Shown: in pieces, positions 1 through 8,330 of the stretch
Layout: each line of letters begins with the position of its first letter
Numbering within the stretch: the stretch's first letter is position 1
Translations under genes and position numbers: made by a program
DNA from: GCA-002726655 sp046582185
Lineage (GTDB): Bacteria; Pseudomonadota; Gammaproteobacteria; Pseudomonadales; Azotimanducaceae
Assembly (NCBI GenBank): GCA_046582185.1
Contig: JAYGEX010000042.1
Coordinates: forward strand, 62,001 to 126,000
Direction of reading: 5' to 3'
DNA length: 64,000 nt
The notes under the pieces: generated by a model
What the model saw: only the letters and a program-made list of their open reading frames with translations
What the model was told of the DNA's origin: nothing
Databases searched by the model: none

Positions 1-749
1 ACATCACGAACGTCAACACAATTCCACAGTGCCTGCCAGCCTCGGATGTTGTGCTTGCCGCGCAAGGTTCGGCCTAATGCCCACTGCCATGACCCGACGA
101 GCTCATGTACCGTTGAGAGCAAGGGCCCAAGTACAACAATAGGGCATACGGAAATAGCATCGAAGCTTCCATCCTGCTCGGCAAATTGATTCACAATATG
201 TTCGCACTCAACCTTGGCCATGGCATAAGCGATTTCACCTTTGTCTATCAGGTTATCGGTATTCCAGTTTTTATCCTTTTCACGATTGTCAGACGCCCAG
301 TCATCTTCCGTGAATACATAGCCTGATTTTGCCGGATGGCCAATAGCTGCGAAGGAGCTGGTGTAGACAAATCGTTTTACCGTCCCTGAACGCTTAACTG
401 AGCCAAGCACGTTTTTAGTGCCATTGATAGCGCCATCATAAACCTGTTGTGGATTATTCACGTTTCCGTAGCCCATGGCTGTTCCCACATGGAGGACGGC
501 GCTGCAACCGGAAAAAGCCTCGTCGTAACTGCCCTCATCGAGTAAATTGGCTTGATGCAAGCTTAGCTTTCCCGGATGTTCTTCGTTTAATGCGAGCAGG
601 AACGCGCTCTTGTCCGGATTAGACATGTCTCGAACGCAGGCACGAACTTCATAACCCCTCTTCATTAGTGCGATGACGACGTGCGCGCCAATATATCCTG
701 AAGCACCGGTAACGGCGACGGGTCCATCTGCTTTGCTTACTGAAGGCAT
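1..749 (-). CDS. NAD-dependent epimerase/dehydratase family protein (3' end beyond window)
   Basis: Read on the minus strand from an ATG at 749 and open for 249 codons to the window edge, so the C-terminus is missing. The N-terminus has the Rossmann dinucleotide motif TGASGYIG (residues 14-21) typical of extended short-chain dehydrogenases. The catalytic YxxxK is visible as YAMAK at about 175-179, with TSSF upstream as the likely catalytic serine region. The pattern matches dihydroflavonol-4-reductase-like or 3-beta-HSD-like reductases that act on a keto or hydroxyl group with NAD(P)H. The substrate cannot be told. The gene lies 100 bp from the 5' end of the next minus-strand gene's stop, so it could share a transcript with the hydrolase upstream of it. 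Confidence 0.9.
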   Translation of the reverse strand, partial: MPSVSKADGPVAVTGASGYIGAHVVIALMKRGYEVRACVRDMSNPDKSAFLLALNEEHPGKLSLHQANLLDEGSYDEAFSGCSAVLHVGTAMGYGNVNNPQQVYDGAINGTKNVLGSVKRSGTVKRFVYTSSFAAIGHPAKSGYVFTEDDWASDNREKDKNWNTDNLIDKGEIAYAMAKVECEHIVNQFAEQDGSFDAISVCPIVVLGPLLSTVHELVGSWQWALGRTLRGKHNIRGWQALWNCVDVRD

Positions 750-849
750 TAGCTTGATTCCTGTTCTGAAATTGTCATTTCTGGGTCTGCATATTTTTCT
801 TAATGCCGAGGCATAATGATATTGTTGGAAAGGCTGATCCAATACAGGC

Positions 850-1812
850 CTATTTTATGCATGCCAGAAATTCCAATAATAGTTCGTTGGTCTTTTGTGC
901 GCGTTCCTGTTGAATCCAGTGTCCGGCACCTGGCAGGATTTCACTTTTGAATAGCTGGGGTAATGTCTGGTTGTATTTGGCGATTGATGCTGCACCCCAC
1001 ATGGTAGGGCCATCTCTTTCGCCGCCGATAAAGAGGGACGGTATAGTGATGGGTTGTCCTGCAAAGGGTGCCAGATCTTCCCAGTCACGGTCGACATTTC
1101 GATATCGGCTGAGCGGGCCGAAGAACCCCGAATATTCGAATTCCCGGGTATATACTTCAAGATCTTCCTGGCTCATCCACTCGGGCATCTTGTCGGGGTA
1201 AACGAATCGTTCCTTGAGTGTCTTGCCTCTGGTTACCGAACTGATATTCGGGCCATCCTTAATGTCCCCGCCAGCGCACCAATAGAATCCGAGGATCCAT
1301 CGTTGAATATCTTCCTCGATTTCCTTTTCGGCTTTACCAACTTCCTGGAAATGATTGATATAAAATTCGTCTTCTCCAGCCATCTGCGCGAACATTTCGG
1401 TGGGTCGAATTGCGCCTCCCCCTGCTGAATAGGGTACTGACAAGCCAGCAACGCCATTGAACAGGTCGGGCCGAAGCAGGGCAGAGTTCCAGGCGATGGG
1501 TGCACCCCAGTCATGACCTACGACGGTTACCTTGCCGTTATCGATCGCTTCCACTACGCCCACTACATCGCCGACTTTCTTTAACATTCGATAGTCTTCG
1601 ACTTTTGTTGGTTTCGAAGAGCGGCCGTAGCCGCGAACATCCATGGCGACCGCATGATAGCCATGCTCTGCCAATACGGGAAGTTGTTCGCGCCAGGAAT
1701 ACCATGACTCGGGAAAGCCGTGGATCATCAAGACAGTGGGTCCTTCTCCTGCTTCGGCCAGGTGAATACGGATGTTATTGGCTGCGACAGTACGGTGCTT
1801 GATTTCAGTCAT
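850..1812 (-). CDS. Alpha/beta hydrolase, epoxide hydrolase-like
   Basis: A 320-residue single-domain alpha/beta hydrolase. Visible elements are the oxyanion-hole motif HGFPESW (31-37), the nucleophile elbow VVGHDWG with Asp101, a cap region rich in aromatic residues, a late acid near GGERDG, and the catalytic His298 in GAGHW. An Asp nucleophile in GHDWG is characteristic of soluble epoxide hydrolases and related dehalogenases and argues against a serine esterase. It should open an epoxide to a diol in the cytoplasm, but the real substrate is unknown. No signal peptide. It belongs to a group of xenobiotic-type enzymes in the first 13 kb. Confidence 0.9.
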   Translation of the reverse strand: MTEIKHRTVAANNIRIHLAEAGEGPTVLMIHGFPESWYSWREQLPVLAEHGYHAVAMDVRGYGRSSKPTKVEDYRMLKKVGDVVGVVEAIDNGKVTVVGHDWGAPIAWNSALLRPDLFNGVAGLSVPYSAGGGAIRPTEMFAQMAGEDEFYINHFQEVGKAEKEIEEDIQRWILGFYWCAGGDIKDGPNISSVTRGKTLKERFVYPDKMPEWMSQEDLEVYTREFEYSGFFGPLSRYRNVDRDWEDLAPFAGQPITIPSLFIGGERDGPTMWGAASIAKYNQTLPQLFKSEILPGAGHWIQQERAQKTNELLLEFLACIK

Positions 1813-2011
1813 GATTCGTTCTTGCCTGTAAGTTGTTGATGGATTTTTCCCACTATTCTATTTTTTGATTCGGGTTTCATTTTCCGAACTGGGCTTCTGA
1901 TTTCCGATCCTTTTTGGATAACAAGGCTGCATTGATAAAGGTCTATCCAGAATGATTGGCAATTAAGCACGGTCATAGTGCGCAAGGCAAACCCGGCGAT
2001 TATGAAGCGTT

Positions 2012-3043
2012 TTATACTGGCTTCATCGCCAATTCATAAGGCGTCATATCCATGCCGAACATGCCGTATCGCGCGTCAATGGCAGCGATGGTCTCCTGGC
2101 ACCAGTAATTAGAGCCAGGCTGTGGAAACCCGAGAACCGCTCGTTGTCGCAGGCTGCTCGTGGCGATGAGCCTCTCGAGAAACTTATTATCCCTGTATGC
2201 CTTCCAGGCCCAGCCAATATGTAAGGTGCTAATCCATTCGCTAGCTGCCTTACGGTAGGTCAGGTTTTGTACCAGACGTAGAGCACCCGCTTTCATGGGT
2301 GTTCCTCTATGCCAGGTATCGTGGCGATAGAACAATACGTCTCCAGGCTTGAAGAATGTATGCCGCTCTCTTTCGTACAATTGTGCTCGCCACTGCGCAA
2401 GTTCGGGCCTTTGCTCTGCAAAATAGGTCTCGGCGCTGGCTCTGTCGTTAATATATCGCAGGTCACCGATTCCCGGCGAGTCTACTATAGGCCATCGATA
2501 AGCCGGATCATCGGGTCCCTGCCTCGGGACAACCGCAGTTGGTCCACCTGTTTCTTCAACGTCGCTCAGGTAGATAATCATTTCGACGGCCTCTGGTCGG
2601 TTCCAGGGGGTCGGATGTGCAATGGTATGGTTTGGATAGTCGATGTGTATTCGCTGATCTGAATTGTCCTGAATACCCAGCTTTACATCACGACCATACT
2701 TTGGCCACAGATCCGATTGGGTCAGGCGCAAGTCTTCTACATTCTCTCCCAATAACTGGCCAATTGCGCTAAGCAGTGGTTCATGCAAAGTTACTTTATT
2801 CAGCGAGCTGACCTGGGAAGGGAAGGTTAGGTCTCCTGCGCTTCCAAAGTCTGCGATCTTTGCTGCCTCAATAGTGCCGGGTTCCGGATAACGTGATTGT
2901 GCTGCCTCGGTTAAGGCGTGTATAAGCGGCGCAGGTATTAAACCCTGAACCAGTGCGAAACCCTGATTTTGCCATTGACTTACCTGCCCATCTGTCAGGG
3001 ATTGGTCTGCGCCGCATTGTTGGGCTTTTTCCCATTTATCCAC
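2012..3043 (-). CDS. Phytanoyl-CoA dioxygenase (PhyH) family protein
   Basis: 343 residues, starting at GTG (3043). The Fe(II) facial triad is visible as H133-x-D135 (RIHIDYPNH) and H245 (DTWHRGTPM). A basic residue after the distal His (RLVQNLTYR) is a candidate 2-oxoglutarate anchor. This places it in the PhyH superfamily of Fe(II)/2OG oxygenases, which hydroxylate small molecules or, in some members, halogenate them; the Asp ligand here means hydroxylase rather than halogenase. The substrate is unknown. A second, unrelated-looking PhyH gene lies near 58 kb. The gene stands alone with about 190 bp on each side. Confidence 0.88.
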   Translation of the reverse strand: MDKWEKAQQCGADQSLTDGQVSQWQNQGFALVQGLIPAPLIHALTEAAQSRYPEPGTIEAAKIADFGSAGDLTFPSQVSSLNKVTLHEPLLSAIGQLLGENVEDLRLTQSDLWPKYGRDVKLGIQDNSDQRIHIDYPNHTIAHPTPWNRPEAVEMIIYLSDVEETGGPTAVVPRQGPDDPAYRWPIVDSPGIGDLRYINDRASAETYFAEQRPELAQWRAQLYERERHTFFKPGDVLFYRHDTWHRGTPMKAGALRLVQNLTYRKAASEWISTLHIGWAWKAYRDNKFLERLIATSSLRQRAVLGFPQPGSNYWCQETIAAIDARYGMFGMDMTPYELAMKPV

Positions 3044-3230
3044 GAATTATTGATCTCTAGTTATAAAAAATTAGTTCAATCAGGATAGCAAACTGAGCTG
3101 CTTGGGCAAGTCAGAAGATCTTGCTGGGCAACTTCCGGCAAGCGTTGTTGTGGAGATGCGAGCTTTACTATCCCCCTGATTTTCTTTTCGATATAGTGTG
3201 CTTCGCTATTAATCATGGGGGTTTATAAGG

Positions 3231-4454
3231 ATGTTCAGAACATTGTTGCTGCTAACGATGCTTAGCCTGCTTGCTGCGTGTACAGAGTCTGATTCAGATC
3301 CAGCAATGGACAATATGCAGAAGTACCTGCAGACCCAGCTGCTAAATGCAAAGCGCGGCGATGTCATCTTGATTCCAGAGGGGCGGTTCGATATGAACCG
3401 CTCTCTATCCCTGAAGGTCGATGGGGTCACCATTCGCGGCGCTGGCATGGATAAGTCCATTCTTAGTTTCAAAAATCAAATCTCAGGTGCTGAAGGAATT
3501 CTGGTCACTGCCAGTGACTTTACCATTGAGGACCTGGCTATCGAAGATACGAAGGGCGATGCGCTGAAGATAAACCAGGGCAAGAACATCATTATACGCC
3601 GCGTCCGGACTGAGTGGACCAATGGACCGGATACAAAAAATGGTGCCTACGGTATTTATCCTGTGCAAACAGAAAATACCCTGATTGACGGAGCGATCGC
3701 AATTGGCGCATCTGATGCCGGAATATATGTGGGGCAATCCAAAAATGTCATCGTTCGAAACAGCCGGGCAGAGTTCAATGTGGCCGGTATCGAAATCGAA
3801 AATACCGTAGACGCCGATGTATACGACAATGTGACGACCAACAATACCGGCGGCATATTGGTCTTCAATATGCCTAACTTGTCCCTTGAGGGAAAGCGTA
3901 CGCGGATTTTCAGGAACCAGATATTCAACAATAATACCGAAAACTTTGCGGCCCCGGGTGGCGCAGTAGCGGGCGTCCCTGCAGGGTCTGGCATCTCAAT
4001 AAATTCCAATGATCTTGTGGAAATTTTTGACAATGATTTCAAAAATAATAAGACAGCGCACATCATTGTTTCCAGTGTTTACTCAACCAACTACAGCAGT
4101 CGTGATACCGCATCGGCCTTCGATCCTTATCCTGAGATAATATCAATACATGGTAATCGCTATGAAGGCGGTGGAGACAATCCCGATACGGACTACCTTC
4201 CTGCCCTTAAGAAAGCCTTCTTTGGTGAAGATGGATCGTTTCCAAATGTCCTCTGGGATGGCTTTGTGAACGAAGAGAAGATGGTTGATGGCGTTCTCCC
4301 TGCCAGCTTGCAGATTTGTATATACGATGAAGCCTCAAGCGAAGTGTTCAATGTGGATGCACCCAACGAATTTTCCAACCCGCGTTTGGGTGACAAGGAA
4401 CACCAGTGCCAGCACGAAAATCTGGCTGCTGTAAAGTTGGCGCTCGCTGAGTAG
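3231..4454 (+). CDS. Parallel beta-helix lipoprotein, partner of diheme cytochrome
   Basis: 407 residues with a lipoprotein signal: a hydrophobic stretch followed by SLLAAC, so Cys17 should be lipidated. The body is a right-handed parallel beta-helix, seen as repeated short strands with N/D-rich turns such as ASDFTIEDLAIEDT, KNIIIRRVRTEW, KNVIVRNSRAEF and DADVYDNVTTNNTGG. Such folds bind or cleave polysaccharides, but no lyase signature can be assigned. It is followed 3 bp later by a diheme cytochrome. This beta-helix/cytochrome pair recurs in proteobacteria (the SO2930-type cytochrome family, as far as I recall), so the two probably work together in the cell envelope. Function unknown. Confidence 0.85.
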   Translation: MFRTLLLLTMLSLLAACTESDSDPAMDNMQKYLQTQLLNAKRGDVILIPEGRFDMNRSLSLKVDGVTIRGAGMDKSILSFKNQISGAEGILVTASDFTIEDLAIEDTKGDALKINQGKNIIIRRVRTEWTNGPDTKNGAYGIYPVQTENTLIDGAIAIGASDAGIYVGQSKNVIVRNSRAEFNVAGIEIENTVDADVYDNVTTNNTGGILVFNMPNLSLEGKRTRIFRNQIFNNNTENFAAPGGAVAGVPAGSGISINSNDLVEIFDNDFKNNKTAHIIVSSVYSTNYSSRDTASAFDPYPEIISIHGNRYEGGGDNPDTDYLPALKKAFFGEDGSFPNVLWDGFVNEEKMVDGVLPASLQICIYDEASSEVFNVDAPNEFSNPRLGDKEHQCQHENLAAVKLALAE

Positions 4455-4457
4455 GTC

Positions 4458-5579
4458 GTGTTAATTCGACATACCCTCGCAGTTGCCTTGTGCCTGATAT
4501 TGGTTCAGGCATGCACGCCAGCCGGGTTCAATTTTCACCATTCTGATCCTGCGAATCTCGAGGCATGGAATTTGATGCGAGTCACCAATCGGCAGCTTGT
4601 CCTTGGTATTGATGTCGTTCCCTATCAGCTAAATGCCACCTTGTTTACCGACTATGCGCACAAGCTAAGGACGATTAGCTTGCCAGAGGGGCTGCTCGCA
4701 ACGATTAACAACGACGGGACAATCAATTTCCCCGTGGGTACTGTTATCAGCAAGACCTTTTTCTATCCTAAAAATTCTGCAGGCTTGCTGAAGGTGGCAG
4801 ATAACGGCGACAGCTTTGATGCCGCAATTGGCACAAATGGTGGGCTTGATCTTTCCAGTTATCACCTCATTGAAACCAGGATATTGGTGCATCGAAAATC
4901 GGGATGGGCTGCCTTACCCTATGTGTGGAACGAGGCACAGACTAGCGCCGTACTGGAAGTGACCGGAGACCTTAAAAAGCTTGAGTTACCGGCTGAGGAT
5001 ATTGGGACTTTCTCGTATGTCATACCCGACAAAAATCAGTGTGCTGGATGTCACGAGACCAACCTTGCCGCGAAGCAACTGAACCCCATAGGACCGAAGG
5101 CTGCGAACCTCAATAGGCTGGTAAGGACGCCTCAGGGAAGTATTAATCAGTTGGAATATTGGGCGCAGCTAAAGCTGCTTTCACCACTGCAGGAGGCTCA
5201 GCCAATTGCACCTTTAGTGAGCTGGCAGGACAGCACTGCAACACTTGAAGCGCGTGCCCGAGCTTATTTGGATGTAAATTGCGGGCATTGCCATAGTGAA
5301 ACAGGGCCGGCAGATACTTCGGGTTTATTTCTGGATATTGCCACTACCAGTCGTGTTCGGCTAGGGCGGTGTAAGTTGCCGATTGCGGCGGGGCAGGGAA
5401 CGGGGGGGAACATGTATTCGATTGTCCCTGGGGAACCTGACAAATCGATTATGGTTTATCGAATGAAAGCCACGGATCCTGGCGCCATGATGCCTGAGCT
5501 TGGTCGCAGCCTGGTCCATAGTGAAGGGGTCGCATTGATCTCAGATTGGATTGAGCAACTGGAAGGCGAATGTGGCTGA
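4458..5579 (+). CDS. SO2930-family diheme c-type cytochrome
   Basis: 373 residues from a GTG three bases after the stop of the beta-helix gene, so the two are co-translated. A lipoprotein-like signal (LCLILVQAC, Cys19) starts the protein. Two c-type heme motifs are present: CAGCH at 195-199 and CGHCH at 275-279, with a late MMPELG that can provide an axial Met. The N-terminal half resembles the region conserved in SO2930-like cytochromes, not a peroxidase. It should be a periplasmic, membrane-anchored electron carrier. Its electron partner is not evident in the window. Confidence 0.87.
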   Translation: MLIRHTLAVALCLILVQACTPAGFNFHHSDPANLEAWNLMRVTNRQLVLGIDVVPYQLNATLFTDYAHKLRTISLPEGLLATINNDGTINFPVGTVISKTFFYPKNSAGLLKVADNGDSFDAAIGTNGGLDLSSYHLIETRILVHRKSGWAALPYVWNEAQTSAVLEVTGDLKKLELPAEDIGTFSYVIPDKNQCAGCHETNLAAKQLNPIGPKAANLNRLVRTPQGSINQLEYWAQLKLLSPLQEAQPIAPLVSWQDSTATLEARARAYLDVNCGHCHSETGPADTSGLFLDIATTSRVRLGRCKLPIAAGQGTGGNMYSIVPGEPDKSIMVYRMKATDPGAMMPELGRSLVHSEGVALISDWIEQLEGECG

Positions 5580-5889
5580 ACCAGACCGGCGCTCAGCCTA
5601 GCATCAGCCCTTCCATATTGCCTTCCTCCCGCCAGGTCCTTATCCTCTTGAAGTAGGGATTCGAGCCTTTTCCATAGCTGCCATTTTGCACACTCTTGGG
5701 GTTCGGCTTACCTTAATTGTTATAGTAGCCCGGAGTACAATGTTAGTTAGTTCCTGGCCGGGAATAGCAACTATTTGGTTCAAATCACAACACATAAATG
5801 CAGTTAACCGATAAATCAATTACTTACAAAGGAACTAACACCGGAGGCTTTCAATTCCGGACAGGAACCAGCTGTTTCGAGAACTTGTA
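5580..5889. other. Intergenic region with a possible gene remnant
   Basis: 310 bp between two convergent genes. The minus strand has an open stretch of about 40 codons at 5593-5712 with protein-like composition (for example GSYGKGSNPYFKRIRTW) but no start codon; it may be the last piece of a lost gene. Around 5838-5865 there is an imperfect inverted repeat (CCGGAGG...TTCCGG). I see no convincing promoter or terminator here. Confidence 0.3.
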
Positions 5890-6888
5890 TCAGGAATAGA
5901 TAACCATGCAGCGTACTTCAATGCTCCATCTATCGGGTGCGTCGGCTACCTGTTCAGTAGGCTCAAACGCACTATGAAAACTGAATGTACATGGCCGGTA
6001 GGCCTGGTCAGCTTCCATGCCTGAGGATTTCGCCAAATGGCCTGCTGAATCCCACTGCTTTATCAACAGAACTTCATCTCTGGTCATTTCCGGATAGTAG
6101 TAAAAGCGATGTTTCTCGGCAGGCTTTGAGAAATAGTTCTCTCCAACTCGATCGGGATAGCGAATCTCGAATACAACCAGATCATCGGGCACGACAGTCT
6201 GTCCATCGCAAAGAGCCAGGGGATGAGTGGCGACGGGTTCATGGGCAATATTGCGCCACACGTTAATGATCGCAAACCTTCCGCTGGATAGCGCAGACTC
6301 CATCAGTTTTTCTGGTATCAAGGCTTGGCCATCAGGCAGGTGACCCTTAAGTGTATCGTTTCCAGTTGGTGGTTTGCTTAGTTGTTGTAACCTCTCTGGC
6401 GCGCCGCGCAAGGTATAGTCGCCATGCACGAGGTGGGCTGGCCCCTGAACGTCCTGGCCCCCTGAAATTTCACGTTGGGACTTTTTGCCCGATGCCGAGC
6501 GCACGTTGTGATCAAAGGCAAATGCCTGAGCGCCGGTTAGTTTCCTGACGATGCTCTCACACTCGGCATAATATTTTGACATAACCTGATCATGATCAAG
6601 AAAATTCATGTCTTTGTGGTTCAGCGGTTGCTGCTGTAATTCAAAGCCGTTGTGCTCGCAGCTCAAGGCCTTTCCTTCAAGTGTGCGGGCATTGATAATC
6701 ATCAGGTTCTTACTGGCGATATCGATCCCTTCGCTCTTGTCAGTATTGCCTTTAGGGTCACGATCGATGAAAACCTTACCGTTTCGAAGTAAAGAGCTTG
6801 TCGATGCCATTGACATAAAATTGAGGGCGCCTTCGCATACGGCGTGGCTGCTGGGTTTTGAAAATTTCACTTGTTCAAGGTTCGACAT
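5890..6888 (-). CDS. CmcJ/NvfI family oxidoreductase
   Basis: Start chosen at ATG 6888 because AAGGA sits 8 nt upstream; an in-frame ATG at 6921 lacks such a site. The 332-residue product has the family's recurring blocks: FAFDHNVRSA in the middle, then VHGDYTLRGAPERLQ, FAIINVWRNI, HPLALCDGQTV and a C-terminal FHSAFEP. CmcJ/NvfI-like proteins are non-heme iron oxygenases. In fungi NvfI makes an endoperoxide, and bacterial members are mostly unstudied. The histidines of HNVR, VHGD and FHSAF are candidate iron ligands (inference). No close neighbour suggests a pathway. Confidence 0.83.
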   Translation of the reverse strand: MSNLEQVKFSKPSSHAVCEGALNFMSMASTSSLLRNGKVFIDRDPKGNTDKSEGIDIASKNLMIINARTLEGKALSCEHNGFELQQQPLNHKDMNFLDHDQVMSKYYAECESIVRKLTGAQAFAFDHNVRSASGKKSQREISGGQDVQGPAHLVHGDYTLRGAPERLQQLSKPPTGNDTLKGHLPDGQALIPEKLMESALSSGRFAIINVWRNIAHEPVATHPLALCDGQTVVPDDLVVFEIRYPDRVGENYFSKPAEKHRFYYYPEMTRDEVLLIKQWDSAGHLAKSSGMEADQAYRPCTFSFHSAFEPTEQVADAPDRWSIEVRCMVIYS

Positions 6889-7073
6889 ATAAATTTCCTT
6901 GGCCGACTGTTCTTTGACCAACTAGCAAGGGCACTAGGATCTCAGGCTGTCTGCTTATAGTCAATTTTATCAGTAGAAGACAACGAGACCAAAGTAGGAG
7001 CGCCGTGGCAGAACGTAATCTTGTGGTACTCTTGGCTTCAATTCTTCATGTGAACAATCTAAATTTTTAGGGA

Positions 7074-7720
7074 ATGATCATGAATTCAGGGCTAAGACTG
7101 CTGATAGCTTGTTTGTGTACCTCGCTGTTTGCCTGTAGTGAAGTGGCCGATACTCAGGAGAGTGAAGCGGCGGATTATATTTTCAAGGGGAGTGTTTATA
7201 CCTCAGATGATGCCAATCCGTGGGCATCTGGCGTCGAAGTTAAAGGTATGTTTGTTTATATTGAGCTACAGCAAAAGGGAGAGTTGACCGGTAGGGCATG
7301 GATGCGCGCCGATCTGCCGCGGGCGGCAGAATTCAATATGAAGGGAATCAAGATGAGGTCTCATCCTGCCACGGGTAAAGCAGATTCATACCTTGGATGA
7401 GGCGCTTATAAGGGTTATATAGATGGCATTATAGGTAATTATTCCGCGCTGTTCTTTGAGGCTGGTTTCCGGAAGAGAAGGTCTCCCTGGAAGATGCTAT
7501 CAAGGCATACACAATTAATGGCGCGCGAGCCACATTTGATGGTGATGTAAAATGCTCCATTGAGAAGGACAAATTAGCGGACTTCGTCATTCTTGATCGA
7601 AATATATTTTAACGCCCTCCTGCAGAGTTGTTAGCGATGGAGGTGGATATGACAACGGTGAATGGCAGAGTTGTCTTCGAGCAGAACCAAACCAAGACTG
7701 TATTGCAGGTGACAAAATAA
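7074..7720 (+). pseudogene. Amidohydrolase (YtcJ-like) remnant
   Basis: Three recognisable pieces of a metal-dependent amidohydrolase lie in order but are not translatable as one protein. The 5' piece encodes a lipoprotein signal (SLFAC) and the usual entry strand YIFKGSVYTSDDANPWA. It runs straight into a barrel fragment (GELTGRAWMRADLPRA), ends at TGA 7398, and resumes in the same frame as GAYKGYIDGIIGNYSALFF. After a frame change near 7472 the C-terminal block SLEDAIKAYTINGARA is followed by LADFVILDRNIF, another stop, and VNGRVVFEQ up to TAA 7718-7720. Intact YtcJ-like proteins are about 550 residues; only about 200 codons remain and the metal-binding HxH is lost. Confidence 0.8.
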
Positions 7721-8274
7721 GTAATTATTGGCGAGGCGAACTAGTACGGCTGCGCCAAACGGAGCCCGTAGACTGGGATACCCACCATCGCTGGAATCAT
7801 GATGAAGATACCTGGCGTAATATTGATTATCTCCATTTCCCAAGATCCAGGGTCTCCGCTAAAACATGGGCAGAAGAGGCCGCCAGGAAAACGCCCGCAG
7901 GTGATAATTTTCATATGGAAATTGAGTCAATTGAAGGCGGTGATTTAGCCGGGTCGATTGGTGTCAACAATACTGATAGCCGTAGCGGCACGTTCCGCTA
8001 CGGAGTAAGCATTGATTCTGATTTTCAGCAGCGTGGTTATGCCACCGATGCGATCAAGCTCGTGCTGCGTTACTTCTTCGATGAGCTCCGATATCAAAAA
8101 TGTACAGTTGATATTTTGGCAAGCAACGAAGCGTCGATCACATTGCATGAGAGGCTGGGATTTGTTAAGGAAGGGCAGATCAGGCGGGCACATTATTCCG
8201 AAGGGGTATACCATGATTCTTGCTATTATAGCCTGACAGATAATGAGTGGCGCGACAAATATTGCCAAGCGTAG
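7717..8274 (+). CDS. GNAT acetyltransferase (RimJ/RimL type) with no standard start codon
   Basis: The fold begins well before the first in-frame ATG (7915): the codons from 7717 read ISNYWRGELVRLR, the expected N-terminus of this family, followed by EPVDWDTHHRWN. At the place where ATG is expected there is ATA (7717-7719), preceded by AGGTGA at good spacing. Either the gene uses ATA, or the start was lost by a G-to-A change. The 185-codon frame holds the acetyl-CoA loop QQRGYATDAIK and a C-terminal ASNEASITLHERLGF, so it could acetylate an amine or protein N-terminus. Translation from 7915 would lose beta1 to alpha2. The ATA overlaps the stop of the amidohydrolase remnant. Confidence 0.72.
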   Translation: MSNYWRGELVRLRQTEPVDWDTHHRWNHDEDTWRNIDYLHFPRSRVSAKTWAEEAARKTPAGDNFHMEIESIEGGDLAGSIGVNNTDSRSGTFRYGVSIDSDFQQRGYATDAIKLVLRYFFDELRYQKCTVDILASNEASITLHERLGFVKEGQIRRAHYSEGVYHDSCYYSLTDNEWRDKYCQA

Positions 8275-8330
8275 AGCGGGCCTGCCAGTAGAATTATTTT
8301 TAAAGAAAACAACGAGGTTAGACGAGCATT

